Shown here one piece after another: positions 16,473 through 24,467 of a stretch of 64,000 bases of DNA; positions within the stretch are counted from its first letter, which is position 1; each line of letters opens with the position of its first letter. Both the position numbers and the translations under genes were made by a program. The DNA comes from Streptomyces hayashii (lineage in GTDB: Bacteria > Actinomycetota > Actinomycetes > Streptomycetales > Streptomycetaceae), in the NCBI RefSeq assembly GCF_024539815.1, contig NZ_JAHHIU010000079.1, positions 124,528-188,527 of the forward strand, in the 5' to 3' direction. The notes under the pieces were generated by a model. It was not told the DNA's origin. It ran no database searches and saw only the letters and a program-made list of their open reading frames with translations.

Positions 16473-18359
16473 ATGCGCCGCACCATCGAACAGCACGACT
16501 TGATCACCCAGCTGTACCGCGGCCTGGACGCCGAAGAGGCCGACAGTGCCGTATCGGTGATCTTGAAGTTACGCGGTGAGACCTGCGACATCGACTGCCT
16601 GTACTGCTACGAGAAACGCAAGGAGGCCCCGGGAGGAGCCCGGATCGACGCCGGCCAGGTTCGCCGGCTCGCCGAGCTCTTCCAGGGGCGTCCACTCGCC
16701 GTCGAACTCCACGGCGGCGAACCACTGACCGCCGGTCGTGACCACGTCGCTGACATCCTGCGCGAACTGGCTGCCCAGCCGGGCGTGGTCCGCGTCTCGC
16801 TCCAGACCAATGGCGTACTGCTCGACGAGGAGTGGCTGGACCTCTTCGACAACCTGTACCCGGACCTTGAGATCGGCATTTCTCTGGACGGGGATGCGGC
16901 GGGCAACGCCTGGCGAGTCGGCTACGACGGTCAGCCGGTCTACCCGCGCGTCGCCACCGCGCTGAGGCTGCTGGCCGCCCGGGGCCGGAAGACCGGCGTG
17001 ATCGCCGCTGTCACCCCGGCCGTACTCGGCCGTGCCGCGGCGGTCCTGGATCACCTCGCAGGCTTCGAGGCGGTCAACGCCGTCAGCTTCGTGCCCTGCT
17101 TCGACACATCCGTCCAGCGTCCGACCGCGGGCCAGGGGCGCCGTCGTCCGGCAAGCCGGCGGCTCCAGGATGCTGCCGTGCGCGGTCCCGGCGGTCCAGC
17201 CTGGTCGATCAGGCCGGCCGAGTACGCCGAGTTCGTGCTCGCCACCACCATCCGGTGGATCGACGCCGGGCACTTCGCGCGCATGAAGCTGGAGCCGGCC
17301 GTGTCCGCCATCCGGCGGCTGCGCGGGCTGGACACCGGCTTCTGCCACTTCTCCAACCTGAAATGTGATCACGTCTTCACGCTCTACCCGGACGGTCGCC
17401 TCGGCAGCTGCGACGAACTGCCCTGGCCCCAGGCCCAGCTCACTCGCCTTGACCAGATCCCCGATCAGGCCGGTGTCGTCGCGGCCCAGCGGCGGCTGCC
17501 GCTGCTGAACCAGGGCAAGGCCCTGATGGAGCGGTGCACCACCTGCGCCTACCAGTCCGCCTGCGGCGGCGGCTGCGTGGCTACCCGCTGGCGCCACGAG
17601 CAGGCCGGGGACCAGGACTCCTACTGTGACTACCGGATGCGGATGATCGACGGCATTGCCGCGCTCCTCGCACAACCCGCCCACCCTGCGGGTGCCTGGT
17701 GCCGTACCGCGCGCTGGCGTCCCCGCATCCCGAACAGCATGCCTGACGTCGGCGCCTTCCTCACGCGATGGGACCGCCCCGATATGGCCAGGACTCCTGT
17801 GCGGCTTCAAACCAGCGCGCACGGCAACATCAACATGGTCGGGCTACCCGGCGTCCATGAGGCCGATGACCTCGATCCGGCCCACGCCCAGTGGCACGAG
17901 GCGATCGAGCCCGGGGTGCGGTCTCTGGTCGACGCCGTCACCCGCGCGTGGGGTTGTGTCACGTACGACAGCTGCCAGGGCCATCCCTATACCGGTCTCG
18001 ACCTGGTGCCCACCGAACGGCGGGTCGGCATCATCCCGCGCGGTCCCGCCGAGTACGCCCAGGTAGCCGCCGCGCTGTGCCGCGCGGTTACCACGGCCAC
18101 CCCCGCCTTGCCCACGGCGGTGCAGGTGACCGTCGGGCGCGCAGAGCTGACGTGCGAGGCCACGAGTCGGACGGTCCCGGTGCTCGACCTGGCATTCCGG
18201 CCGGCTCCGGGCCATGGCTGGTCCACGTACTTCGATGCCGTTGGCGCGGCTACCGAAGCCGTGGTGAACGCCCTGTGCGACGAGGACCCTTCGGCGGGCG
18301 GATGCTCCTGCCCGATGCCACAGACCGCCGTGCACACCCCGGAGGAGGCGCTGGCATGA
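16473..18359 (+). CDS. Radical SAM/SPASM protein with extra C-terminal domain
   Basis: This 628-aa enzyme has a radical SAM cluster motif CDIDCLYC (C38, C42, C45; CX3CX2C) and an HGGEPL motif (80-85). A SPASM-type Cys set follows (C291, C298, C313, C355, C358, C364, C368, C385) with the typical YPDGRLGSCDE segment. SPASM radical SAM proteins mostly modify ribosomal peptides by C-C, C-S or C-O bonds. Residues about 440-628 form an extra domain with TYDSCQGHPYTG and conserved-looking His/Cys that I do not recognise. RBS AGGAGG precedes the ATG. It overlaps the Cys-rich gene by ATGA. Confidence 0.85.
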   Translation: MRRTIEQHDLITQLYRGLDAEEADSAVSVILKLRGETCDIDCLYCYEKRKEAPGGARIDAGQVRRLAELFQGRPLAVELHGGEPLTAGRDHVADILRELAAQPGVVRVSLQTNGVLLDEEWLDLFDNLYPDLEIGISLDGDAAGNAWRVGYDGQPVYPRVATALRLLAARGRKTGVIAAVTPAVLGRAAAVLDHLAGFEAVNAVSFVPCFDTSVQRPTAGQGRRRPASRRLQDAAVRGPGGPAWSIRPAEYAEFVLATTIRWIDAGHFARMKLEPAVSAIRRLRGLDTGFCHFSNLKCDHVFTLYPDGRLGSCDELPWPQAQLTRLDQIPDQAGVVAAQRRLPLLNQGKALMERCTTCAYQSACGGGCVATRWRHEQAGDQDSYCDYRMRMIDGIAALLAQPAHPAGAWCRTARWRPRIPNSMPDVGAFLTRWDRPDMARTPVRLQTSAHGNINMVGLPGVHEADDLDPAHAQWHEAIEPGVRSLVDAVTRAWGCVTYDSCQGHPYTGLDLVPTERRVGIIPRGPAEYAQVAAALCRAVTTATPALPTAVQVTVGRAELTCEATSRTVPVLDLAFRPAPGHGWSTYFDAVGAATEAVVNALCDEDPSAGGCSCPMPQTAVHTPEEALA

Positions 18360-18991
18360 ACAGAGCCGCAGATGCTCTGACGATGCACCAGTTACTCGGG
18401 CGGATCGTGTACTTCCACGCCCTGTTCATCGAACCCGCGCTCGGGCCCAGCCCACCGTCCGGGCCGAGCTCCGCATGCTGCAACCACACTGCCGCACCCG
18501 GCCGTCGCGCCATCGCCGACCTTCTGCCGGACTCCGCTTGGACAGCCCTCGTCGAGGTCGCGACCACCCTCCCGGAGCACTTCCGACCGTGTCCACACGC
18601 AACCGGCGCGTGCTGCGCAACCTGCTGCATCGCCTCCGCCGCCGAGGCGGTTGCGGCCGGTTGGGCGCAGACCGAATTCCGGAGTTACTGGCAGGCAGAG
18701 CCCGGCGAAACGCTTCTGCGGGCCTGCGGACAGGCGGCGGCAGCCCGGCTCGGGCGGGTCTTCGCCGACTGGCACACGGCCCACTGCCCGGCGCTGGGCC
18801 AGCTCACCGCCCTACCCGAGGCTACGGAGGCACTCCGGAGGACGGAGGACCTGCCGCTGACTGGTGAGCTGCTGGCCCTGTGGGCCGACCCGACCGCCAC
18901 CACCCGCCGTCCCGTGGCCAGTTGGCTCAACCACTTCACCGGCTTGGACGACGTCCGCCGTGTGCTCGAAACCAGGAGGAGCGGCTCGTGA
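18356..18991 (+). CDS. Cys-rich protein of unknown function
   Basis: I do not recognise this 211-aa protein. It is mainly helical by composition and has a clustered Cys/His segment at about residues 78-93 (CPHATGACCATCC), plus an earlier CC pair near residue 41. The pattern suggests a metal or Fe-S site. It lies between the radical SAM and the 2OG oxygenase genes with 4-nt overlaps on both sides (ATGA, GTGA), so it is probably made with them and may be a partner or carrier protein. Confidence 0.65.
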   Translation: MNRAADALTMHQLLGRIVYFHALFIEPALGPSPPSGPSSACCNHTAAPGRRAIADLLPDSAWTALVEVATTLPEHFRPCPHATGACCATCCIASAAEAVAAGWAQTEFRSYWQAEPGETLLRACGQAAAARLGRVFADWHTAHCPALGQLTALPEATEALRRTEDLPLTGELLALWADPTATTRRPVASWLNHFTGLDDVRRVLETRRSGS

Positions 18992-19719
18992 TCCACATTG
19001 CCGAGACGGTCACGGTCGGCAGCATCGAGGGATTCCTCGACGCCGAGGAACGGACCCGACTCGCGACCGTGATGACCAAGTTCCGCACCGAAGAGGAGCG
19101 AAACCGCTTCGGTGCGGAACGGACCACATCCATCCACGAGATCCCCGGCCACTCCCACGAACAGGCCATGACGGTGTACGAGCCGGCCGGAAGGGTGGAG
19201 ATACCGCACCTTCCGACCGAGGCCGAGCAGGTGCTGCAGGACGCCTTCGACCGTAACCGCCCCGCGCTGTCCCGTGTCATGCCATCGATCACCGCCTGTC
19301 GGCCCTGGACGTACGTTGAATACGGCCCCGGCCAGCACATCACCGGCCACCTCGACGGCATCGCCCCCGACCCGCTTGCCTGGCCACGGCAGATCGCCGG
19401 GATCAGTGTCGTGATCAGCGAAGCGGAGGCTGGCGGCGCGTTCTACGTCGAAAGCTCCTCAAGCGACCGCCTGTGGGGCACCAGTCTGAAGGAGGCCACG
19501 GATCAGGGCTACGCAGAAGGTATGTGGCTGGCCCACGACGGAGCCGACCACTCCGCCGGCTGGTTCACCACGATGCCCCGCACTAGGTGGAGCACGAGTC
19601 CCCTCCCCGGCACCGCCCTGCTGTACGGCTCCCAACTCACCCACGGCACCGAGCCGGTGGCCCGCGGCCGAGTTGCGAAGTTCATCAGCTGGCTCATCGC
19701 CGAGAAGCACGTGGGGTGA
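18988..19719 (+). CDS. 2-oxoglutarate/Fe(II)-dependent oxygenase
   Basis: This 243-aa double-stranded beta-helix oxygenase has the Fe ligands H121-x-D123 (HITGHLDG) and H219 (QLTHGTEPV), with Arg226/228 placed to bind 2-oxoglutarate. Nearby YVEYGPGQ is typical of prolyl-4-hydroxylase-like members. It likely hydroxylates or desaturates a peptide or amino-acid side chain. GTG at 18,988 follows AGGAGGAG and overlaps the upstream stop. Similar oxygenases occur beside cyclophane-forming radical SAM proteins in peptide clusters, which supports a tailoring role here. Confidence 0.82.
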   Translation: MIHIAETVTVGSIEGFLDAEERTRLATVMTKFRTEEERNRFGAERTTSIHEIPGHSHEQAMTVYEPAGRVEIPHLPTEAEQVLQDAFDRNRPALSRVMPSITACRPWTYVEYGPGQHITGHLDGIAPDPLAWPRQIAGISVVISEAEAGGAFYVESSSSDRLWGTSLKEATDQGYAEGMWLAHDGADHSAGWFTTMPRTRWSTSPLPGTALLYGSQLTHGTEPVARGRVAKFISWLIAEKHVG

Positions 19720-20360
19720 GCCGCATGCTGCTGGCGTTGGAGGGGATCGCCGGAGCCGGGAAGAGCACGCTGCGCGACCGGCTTCTGTCCTCGGCTGCGG
19801 CCGAGGACATCCACCTCGGGCACATCGGCCAGTTCGCCTGGCTGTCACTTGAGGCCACACGCTCTCTCATCGGCCTACGGGCCGGCCGCCCGGCGGAGAC
19901 CAGCGAGCAGGCGGTGTCTGCCGCTCGTCGCGACCTGGAACTCCACGCTCGCCACAACCTTGCCCCTGCCCTGTCCATGGGTCCGGTGGTCGCTGACCGT
20001 CTCACCCTCTCGACCGCCTGTCTGCTGGCGCTTCTGCACGAGCATCCCGTCGCCGACTACGTCCGCCGGCTGGCCGAGGTGACGCCTGCGCGGGCGGAGC
20101 TGACCGTCCTGCTGACCACCCCACCCGAGCTGTGCCATGCCCGGCTCTCCAGCCGGGCCGCATCGCGCCGCTTCGGCGAGGACCCGCCGACGGCCGCCCG
20201 GCTCGCCGATCTGTATGAGCAGGCCGCCACCGTCTGGACCGAGGAGACCGGACTGCCCGTACTGCGACACCCATGTGTCGCCGAGCCGGATCTCGACCTG
20301 CTGACCGCCGCTTGCCTGGACCGGATGCATGCAGCCGTTCGCCAGGCAGCGCGACTGTGA
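19716..20360 (+). CDS. P-loop nucleoside/nucleotide kinase-like protein
   Basis: This protein of about 214 aa has an N-terminal Walker A (LEGIAGAGKST) and a thymidylate-kinase-like layout with a DRL motif (VVADRLTLST) and a mobile-lid Arg region (ARLSSRAASRRFGED). The phosphate acceptor is not predictable; it may act on a nucleoside or on a pathway intermediate. GTG at 19,716 overlaps the upstream stop in the same way as its neighbours; ATG at 19,725 is an alternative. Confidence 0.75.
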   Translation: MSRMLLALEGIAGAGKSTLRDRLLSSAAAEDIHLGHIGQFAWLSLEATRSLIGLRAGRPAETSEQAVSAARRDLELHARHNLAPALSMGPVVADRLTLSTACLLALLHEHPVADYVRRLAEVTPARAELTVLLTTPPELCHARLSSRAASRRFGEDPPTAARLADLYEQAATVWTEETGLPVLRHPCVAEPDLDLLTAACLDRMHAAVRQAARL

Positions 20361-20371
20361 GGAGCGGCCCC

Positions 20372-21265
20372 ATGCAACTGCATCCCCTCCATCCGGCTGC
20401 CTGGGTCCTTGACCAGCTCGCTGACGCCGGCTGGTACGTACACGACCTGCTGGCCTTCACCCGCGCGAGCACCCTGGTCCTCGCCAGCCGCGACGACGCG
20501 CCTCCGGTGGTCCTCAAGGCCGGCTTCGGCAGCAACCACGTCCTGGCCGAGCTCGACGAAACCACCCGCCGGGCCGCCTACGGCTTCTACTGGTACGCGG
20601 AGATGACCGAGGTCGAACGGGCCCTTACCCACGCGGACTTCCGCCACGAGATCGCCGTCACCCGCACCGCTGCTGGAGCCGAACGGGTCGTGCCGTTACT
20701 GGAGGAAGGCAATACCGACCGGTTCAGCTGGTACAGCATGCCGTACTGCCCTGGCGGCAACTTCCGTCCCTTCCTGGCAGCCGCGACCGGTGACCGCGAC
20801 GAGGTAGCGGCCGGGCTGGGCATCCTTGCCGACGTCGCCGAGGGACTGTGCGTCCTCCACGAGCGCGGGATTGTTCACCGTGACGTCTACCAGGAAAACA
20901 TCCTCATCCGTGACGGCCGCGGACTGATCACCGACCTGGGTGCGGCCCGCCGCACCGACACCCCGCGCGGGCCCGTGGCGCGGGGCCCCGAGGTGCACTG
21001 GCCTCCCGAGTACGCGACCTCCTACGACCGTGCCACCCCGGCAGCCGACACCTTCAGCCTCGCGGTCCTGGTCTACCGCTTCTTGTGCGCGGACATCCCC
21101 CGTCATGGCCATTCACGGCTCGATGCCGCACCGCCGGTCTTGCGTCCGGTGATCTCCGCCGCCCTCACCCCGGTGCCGCAGAATCGGCCGGCTATGAGCG
21201 ACCTCCGCGAGGCCCTGTGCCAAGCGGCCACTCCGACAGCCGCGCAAGCTCAGCGCGGTCACTGA
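20372..21265 (+). CDS. Ser/Thr protein-kinase-like protein
   Basis: This 297-aa protein kinase fold has the VAIK-type Lys (VVLKAGF), the catalytic loop HRDVYQEN, and a metal loop DLGAARR in place of DFG. The N-lobe is unusual and the glycine loop is weak. There is no membrane segment or sensor domain. The catalytic residues are present, so it may phosphorylate a protein, peptide or small molecule. ATG at 20,372 has GAGGAG upstream. It belongs to the same operon and lies just before the peptide gene. Confidence 0.78.
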   Translation: MQLHPLHPAAWVLDQLADAGWYVHDLLAFTRASTLVLASRDDAPPVVLKAGFGSNHVLAELDETTRRAAYGFYWYAEMTEVERALTHADFRHEIAVTRTAAGAERVVPLLEEGNTDRFSWYSMPYCPGGNFRPFLAAATGDRDEVAAGLGILADVAEGLCVLHERGIVHRDVYQENILIRDGRGLITDLGAARRTDTPRGPVARGPEVHWPPEYATSYDRATPAADTFSLAVLVYRFLCADIPRHGHSRLDAAPPVLRPVISAALTPVPQNRPAMSDLREALCQAATPTAAQAQRGH

Positions 21266-21291
21266 CTCACCCCTCTTCTGAAGGGACGACG

Positions 21292-21525
21292 GTGAAATCC
21301 GCACGCTCGCCGCCGCATCGCTGGCTCCAGCAGGTGCACGGCCTCAAGACCCCCGTTTCGGAAAGGATGAGCATGCTCATGGACAACGACCGGATCAGCG
21401 ACTTCCTCGCGGCCGTGGACGACCTGCGCGGCGACGACGAGACCGTCCGCAGCACCGCCCACACCTCCAGCGTCTCCGCCGAGGGCTGGCCGACGACCGA
21501 GACCAGCACGGACAACATCGTCTGA
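21292..21525 (+). CDS. Candidate precursor peptide 1
   Basis: A small gene of 77 codons from GTG 21,292 (preceded by AAGGG). Internal ATGs at 21,367 and 21,373 follow GGAAAGG and would give about 50-52 aa. The C-terminal part has an acidic leader-like segment (DRISDFLAAVDDLRGDDE) and a Ser/Thr-rich tail (SSVSAEGWPTTETSTDNIV) with a single Trp. It sits between modifying-enzyme genes and is followed 42 nt later by a strong hairpin, the usual arrangement for a highly expressed precursor. I know of no homologue by name. Which residues are modified is unknown. Confidence 0.6.
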   Translation: MKSARSPPHRWLQQVHGLKTPVSERMSMLMDNDRISDFLAAVDDLRGDDETVRSTAHTSSVSAEGWPTTETSTDNIV

Positions 21526-21567
21526 TCGTCGGGCACCACACCGGCGGCACGCCGCCCGTGAGCACCT

Positions 21568-21600
21568 CCTGGGGCCGGACCACCACGGTCCGGCCCCAGG
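21568..21600 (+). terminator. Strong hairpin after candidate precursor 1
   Basis: CCTGGGGCCGGACC and GGTCCGGCCCCAGG form a perfect 14-bp stem with loop ACCAC. It lies 42 nt after the peptide stop and 27 nt before the HExxH gene. It can end most transcripts after the peptide and let a fraction continue, which is common in RiPP operons. Confidence 0.7.
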
Positions 21601-21627
21601 CCCAGCCCAGTCGGAAGGACCTACGCT

Positions 21628-22551
21628 GTGGACGCGCCTGCCATCGCCTTCTCGTTCGCCCCCATCCGAATCCTGCATCGCGACCGTACTCTCCGGATCC
21701 GCGCTGTCATCCGGTCCGCCGCCCCGGACCCGGCCGACGTCCTTGGGCCTCCGGAAACGGACGCAGCCGACTACTGCCTCGCCCACCACGTCCTTGAAGG
21801 CGCCGAAGCCGCCGCTCGCGCCAGTGACACCACCACCTTCGACTGGTACACCAGCCACACGGCCGCGAACACAGCAGCGATGTCCATCCCCACCGAGGTC
21901 GGCCCGCGCATCATGGTCGCCCCCGACCTTGACCGCCTGCCCCGCTCGGAAATCTCCGAGACTCCGTACTACGTGCTCGGCCCTGACACCGTCGCAGCCG
22001 GACCGGACCTGCGGGAACTGGCCGCCACCGCCTGCTCCATGGGCGCAAGGACCGGGTTCGGCGACCTGCTGGCCGCGCACGCCGTCGTCCTGGTTCTGCT
22101 ACGGCACAAACAACTCGGCGACACCCTCGACAGCTGGACCATCACCCGCCTGCCCGGCACCGTCTTCTGCGACCACGTCGACGAGCCCGTCGTCCTGGCC
22201 CGCGACCTCATCCACGAAGCCGGCCACAACTGGCTCAACGACGCGCTCACCGCTACCGCCACCAAAGTCAGCGACGAAGCCCGGTTCTACTCCCCGTGGA
22301 AGCAGATGATGCGCCCTGCTTTCGGCTTCCTGCACGCCTGCTGGGCCTTCCCCCTCACCATGATCTACACCGCCCGTGTCCTGCCGCAGACGACCGGCAC
22401 CCTGCACCGGTTCCTGACCGCCTACCTCGCCCAACAGCGCGACCTGCTCGCCCCGACAGCCGCCGACCACGCTCACGCGCTCACCCTCATCCCCGACACC
22501 GGCCTGCGCCGGCGTCTGCACGCCGTCCACCACGAGGCTCTCAGCCTGTGA
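21628..22551 (+). CDS. HExxH-motif peptide-modification family protein (putative 2OG-dependent peptide beta-hydroxylase)
   Basis: This 307-aa protein has HEAGH (196-200) followed by FYSPWKQMMRPAFGFLHAC (219-238), the signature of the HExxH putative peptide-modification family. Characterised members use Fe and 2-oxoglutarate to beta-hydroxylate residues in ribosomal peptides. His196, His200 and probably His236 would bind the metal. The presence of this family is good evidence that the cluster acts on a peptide. GTG at 21,628 follows GGAAGG. It overlaps the serine hydrolase start by GTGA. Confidence 0.78.
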   Translation: MDAPAIAFSFAPIRILHRDRTLRIRAVIRSAAPDPADVLGPPETDAADYCLAHHVLEGAEAAARASDTTTFDWYTSHTAANTAAMSIPTEVGPRIMVAPDLDRLPRSEISETPYYVLGPDTVAAGPDLRELAATACSMGARTGFGDLLAAHAVVLVLLRHKQLGDTLDSWTITRLPGTVFCDHVDEPVVLARDLIHEAGHNWLNDALTATATKVSDEARFYSPWKQMMRPAFGFLHACWAFPLTMIYTARVLPQTTGTLHRFLTAYLAQQRDLLAPTAADHAHALTLIPDTGLRRRLHAVHHEALSL

Positions 22552-23903
22552 ACAAGACGAGTTCCTCCGCCGCTACGCCTGCCACCATTCCCACGGACCG
22601 AACCCACGAGCCCGGCCTGATCCTGCGTGTTCACGCTGCCAACCGACCACCGGCACAGACGCACACCGGAGTGGCGAGCGTCGAACTCGGCACACCCATC
22701 AGGGAGAACACCGTCTTCAATGTCGGCTCCGTGGCCAAGCAGATCACCGCGTACCTGTGCGTGCGCGCTGCACGTGACCGGCTGCTCGACCTAGACCGGC
22801 CGGTCGGCGATATCCTGCCGCGCTTCCAGATCCCCGACGTGACCATCGGCGACCTCATCCGGCACAACGGCGGCATCCGCGACACCGAATCCATGCTCTC
22901 TCTGGCCGGTTTCCGCGACCTTGATCACTACACCGCCGACGACCTGCTGCAACTGGCCTACCGCCAGGGCCACCGAGCCGTCGAGCCCGGCCACTTCCTG
23001 TACAGCAACACCGGATATCTCCTCCTCGGCGAAGTCCTCAGGCACGTCCACGACGCTGCACTACCGGAAGTTGCCGATGAGCAGGTCTTCACCCCGCTCG
23101 GCATGACCGCTGCTCGATTCAAGAGCGATCCGCGTGAGGTCATCCCCGGCGCCGCCGCCAGCTACCGGGGCACCACCGCCGGCTGGCGCCACCAGGAGCG
23201 CCCGGTCGCCCTGCCCGGCCCCGGCTCGCTGTGGTGTTCCGCCGCAGACCTCGACCGGTGGCTCGGCCACCTGCACTACGAATGGCAGCCCTGCGCCGAT
23301 GCCGCACTCCCATTCGAGCGGCAACTCGGCTATCGGCCCAGCGACCACCCTCCGTTCACGTACGGAGCCGGCCTGTACGCCAGCCGCAGCCCCAGCCGCA
23401 CCGCCGTCTTCCACTACGGCCACGAACAGGGGTTCTCCGCAGCCACCCACCTCGCCAGCTCAGGACTCCGCGTCATCTGCCTGTCCAACCACGCTGGAAT
23501 CGCCGCCGACAGCGTCGTAGCCACCGCCCTTGCCAACCTCGATCACTGCTCCACAGCGGACATCGGCGAAGTTCTGTCCCGATCCCTGCAGCACCGATCC
23601 GAGCCACCACCCTCGCCGACGAACCACTCCAACGCCGACCCGCCACACACCCCTCTCGGCACATACGCCTGCGAAGACGTGCCCGGCACCGTCCGCCTGA
23701 CCCGCAGCGAAGACTCGCTGTATCTGTGGCGTCGAGGCACACGCGACCACCTTGCCCGCACCGGGTCCGCGACGTACACGGCAGACGGCTACACACTCAC
23801 GCTGCCAGCCGCCACGTCGGGCGACGACAAGCCGGCGATCAACGCCTTCGTCCTCGATCTCGACCGCGCACCCGGACTGCACTACCGACGACGCCCGGAC
23901 TGA
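22548..23903 (+). CDS. Beta-lactamase-family serine hydrolase
   Basis: This 452-aa class C beta-lactamase/penicillin-binding-protein-like hydrolase has SVAK (Ser61, Lys64), YSN and a HxG-like HYGHEQG motif. There is no signal peptide, so it acts in the cytoplasm. In a peptide cluster it could remove a leader or act as a peptidase, esterase or transpeptidase; none of these is shown. The region after residue 360 is a small beta-rich extension common in the family. The GTG start overlaps the HExxH stop. Confidence 0.82.
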   Translation: MNKTSSSAATPATIPTDRTHEPGLILRVHAANRPPAQTHTGVASVELGTPIRENTVFNVGSVAKQITAYLCVRAARDRLLDLDRPVGDILPRFQIPDVTIGDLIRHNGGIRDTESMLSLAGFRDLDHYTADDLLQLAYRQGHRAVEPGHFLYSNTGYLLLGEVLRHVHDAALPEVADEQVFTPLGMTAARFKSDPREVIPGAAASYRGTTAGWRHQERPVALPGPGSLWCSAADLDRWLGHLHYEWQPCADAALPFERQLGYRPSDHPPFTYGAGLYASRSPSRTAVFHYGHEQGFSAATHLASSGLRVICLSNHAGIAADSVVATALANLDHCSTADIGEVLSRSLQHRSEPPPSPTNHSNADPPHTPLGTYACEDVPGTVRLTRSEDSLYLWRRGTRDHLARTGSATYTADGYTLTLPAATSGDDKPAINAFVLDLDRAPGLHYRRRPD

Positions 23904-24266
23904 CCTGGCCGAAACCGCAGTGCCGCGAGAACCCGGGTGCCGAGCCGAGTGCTACTGGATCACCGGAGAGATATCACGGCCGTGATGTGCGAAGTCCGCC
24001 AACCAGCAGCAGGGTTAAGCCCCGGAGCCCCGTGCCAGGCGTCGCGGAGCACATGGTTCCGCAAACACAGGCACGTCAGCCGGACACACGGCGCACCGCG
24101 CCGCCGACGAGCACCGCCCCTGCACCACCCGAGAACGCCTCGAACACGGGGCGGTTTCCGGCGCCTACCGGGCCAGACAGCACCACCACTCAACGGCTGC
24201 GTCCCCTGCAGCCGCAGGATTCCCAGGCCGCTCGCCTACCGAGGGCCCCGATGAGAGGAGACCCGA
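23904..24266. other. Intergenic region before the second peptide operon
   Basis: A 363-nt gap. Frames through it show only composition-driven Arg/Pro/His strings. It contains operator-like site 5 at 23,971-23,988 and ends with GAGAGGAG before the next start. It probably holds a promoter for the 24,267-27,259 operon. Confidence 0.5.
23971..23988. promoter_or_regulatory. Operator-like palindrome, site 5
   Basis: ATATCAC-GGCC-GTGATGT includes a perfect 14-bp palindrome (ATCACGGCCGTGAT, 23,973-23,986). It is the best match to the shared pattern and lies about 280 nt before the 63-aa peptide gene. Confidence 0.5.
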
Positions 24267-24458
24267 GTGACCACGACCGCGCAGAGCGCAAAGGCCAAAA
24301 AGGAGGGCGGCGGGACCAGCGTCGGCCTGCTGGTCGCCGTCGAGCAGCTCGCCGTGGCCCACGACCGCAGCGAGGCGGAGCGGTCCGACATCACCAGCTC
24401 GCAGAACAGCGCGGGCGATGACGGCGACAACCGCGACCTGAACCTTCCCAAGGAGTAG
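24267..24458 (+). CDS. Candidate precursor peptide 2
   Basis: This 63-aa reading frame starts at GTG with a very good ribosome site (GAGAGGAG). The product begins with a Lys/Ala/Gly segment (AQSAKAKKEGGG), continues with a helical stretch (SVGLLVAVEQLAVAHDRSEAE) and ends in an Asp/Asn-rich tail (GDDGDNRDLNLPKE). It is the first gene of an operon whose second gene is an oxygenase only 9 nt later. A precursor or carrier-peptide role is inferred from size and position. It has no Cys and no aromatic residue. Confidence 0.55.
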   Translation: MTTTAQSAKAKKEGGGTSVGLLVAVEQLAVAHDRSEAERSDITSSQNSAGDDGDNRDLNLPKE

Positions 24459-24467
24459 GAGGAACCC

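Noticed and set aside
21628..22551. Reading the HEAGH protein as a plain zinc protease
   Set aside because: The following YSPWK-RP-GFLHA pattern fits the peptide-modification family better than metalloproteases.
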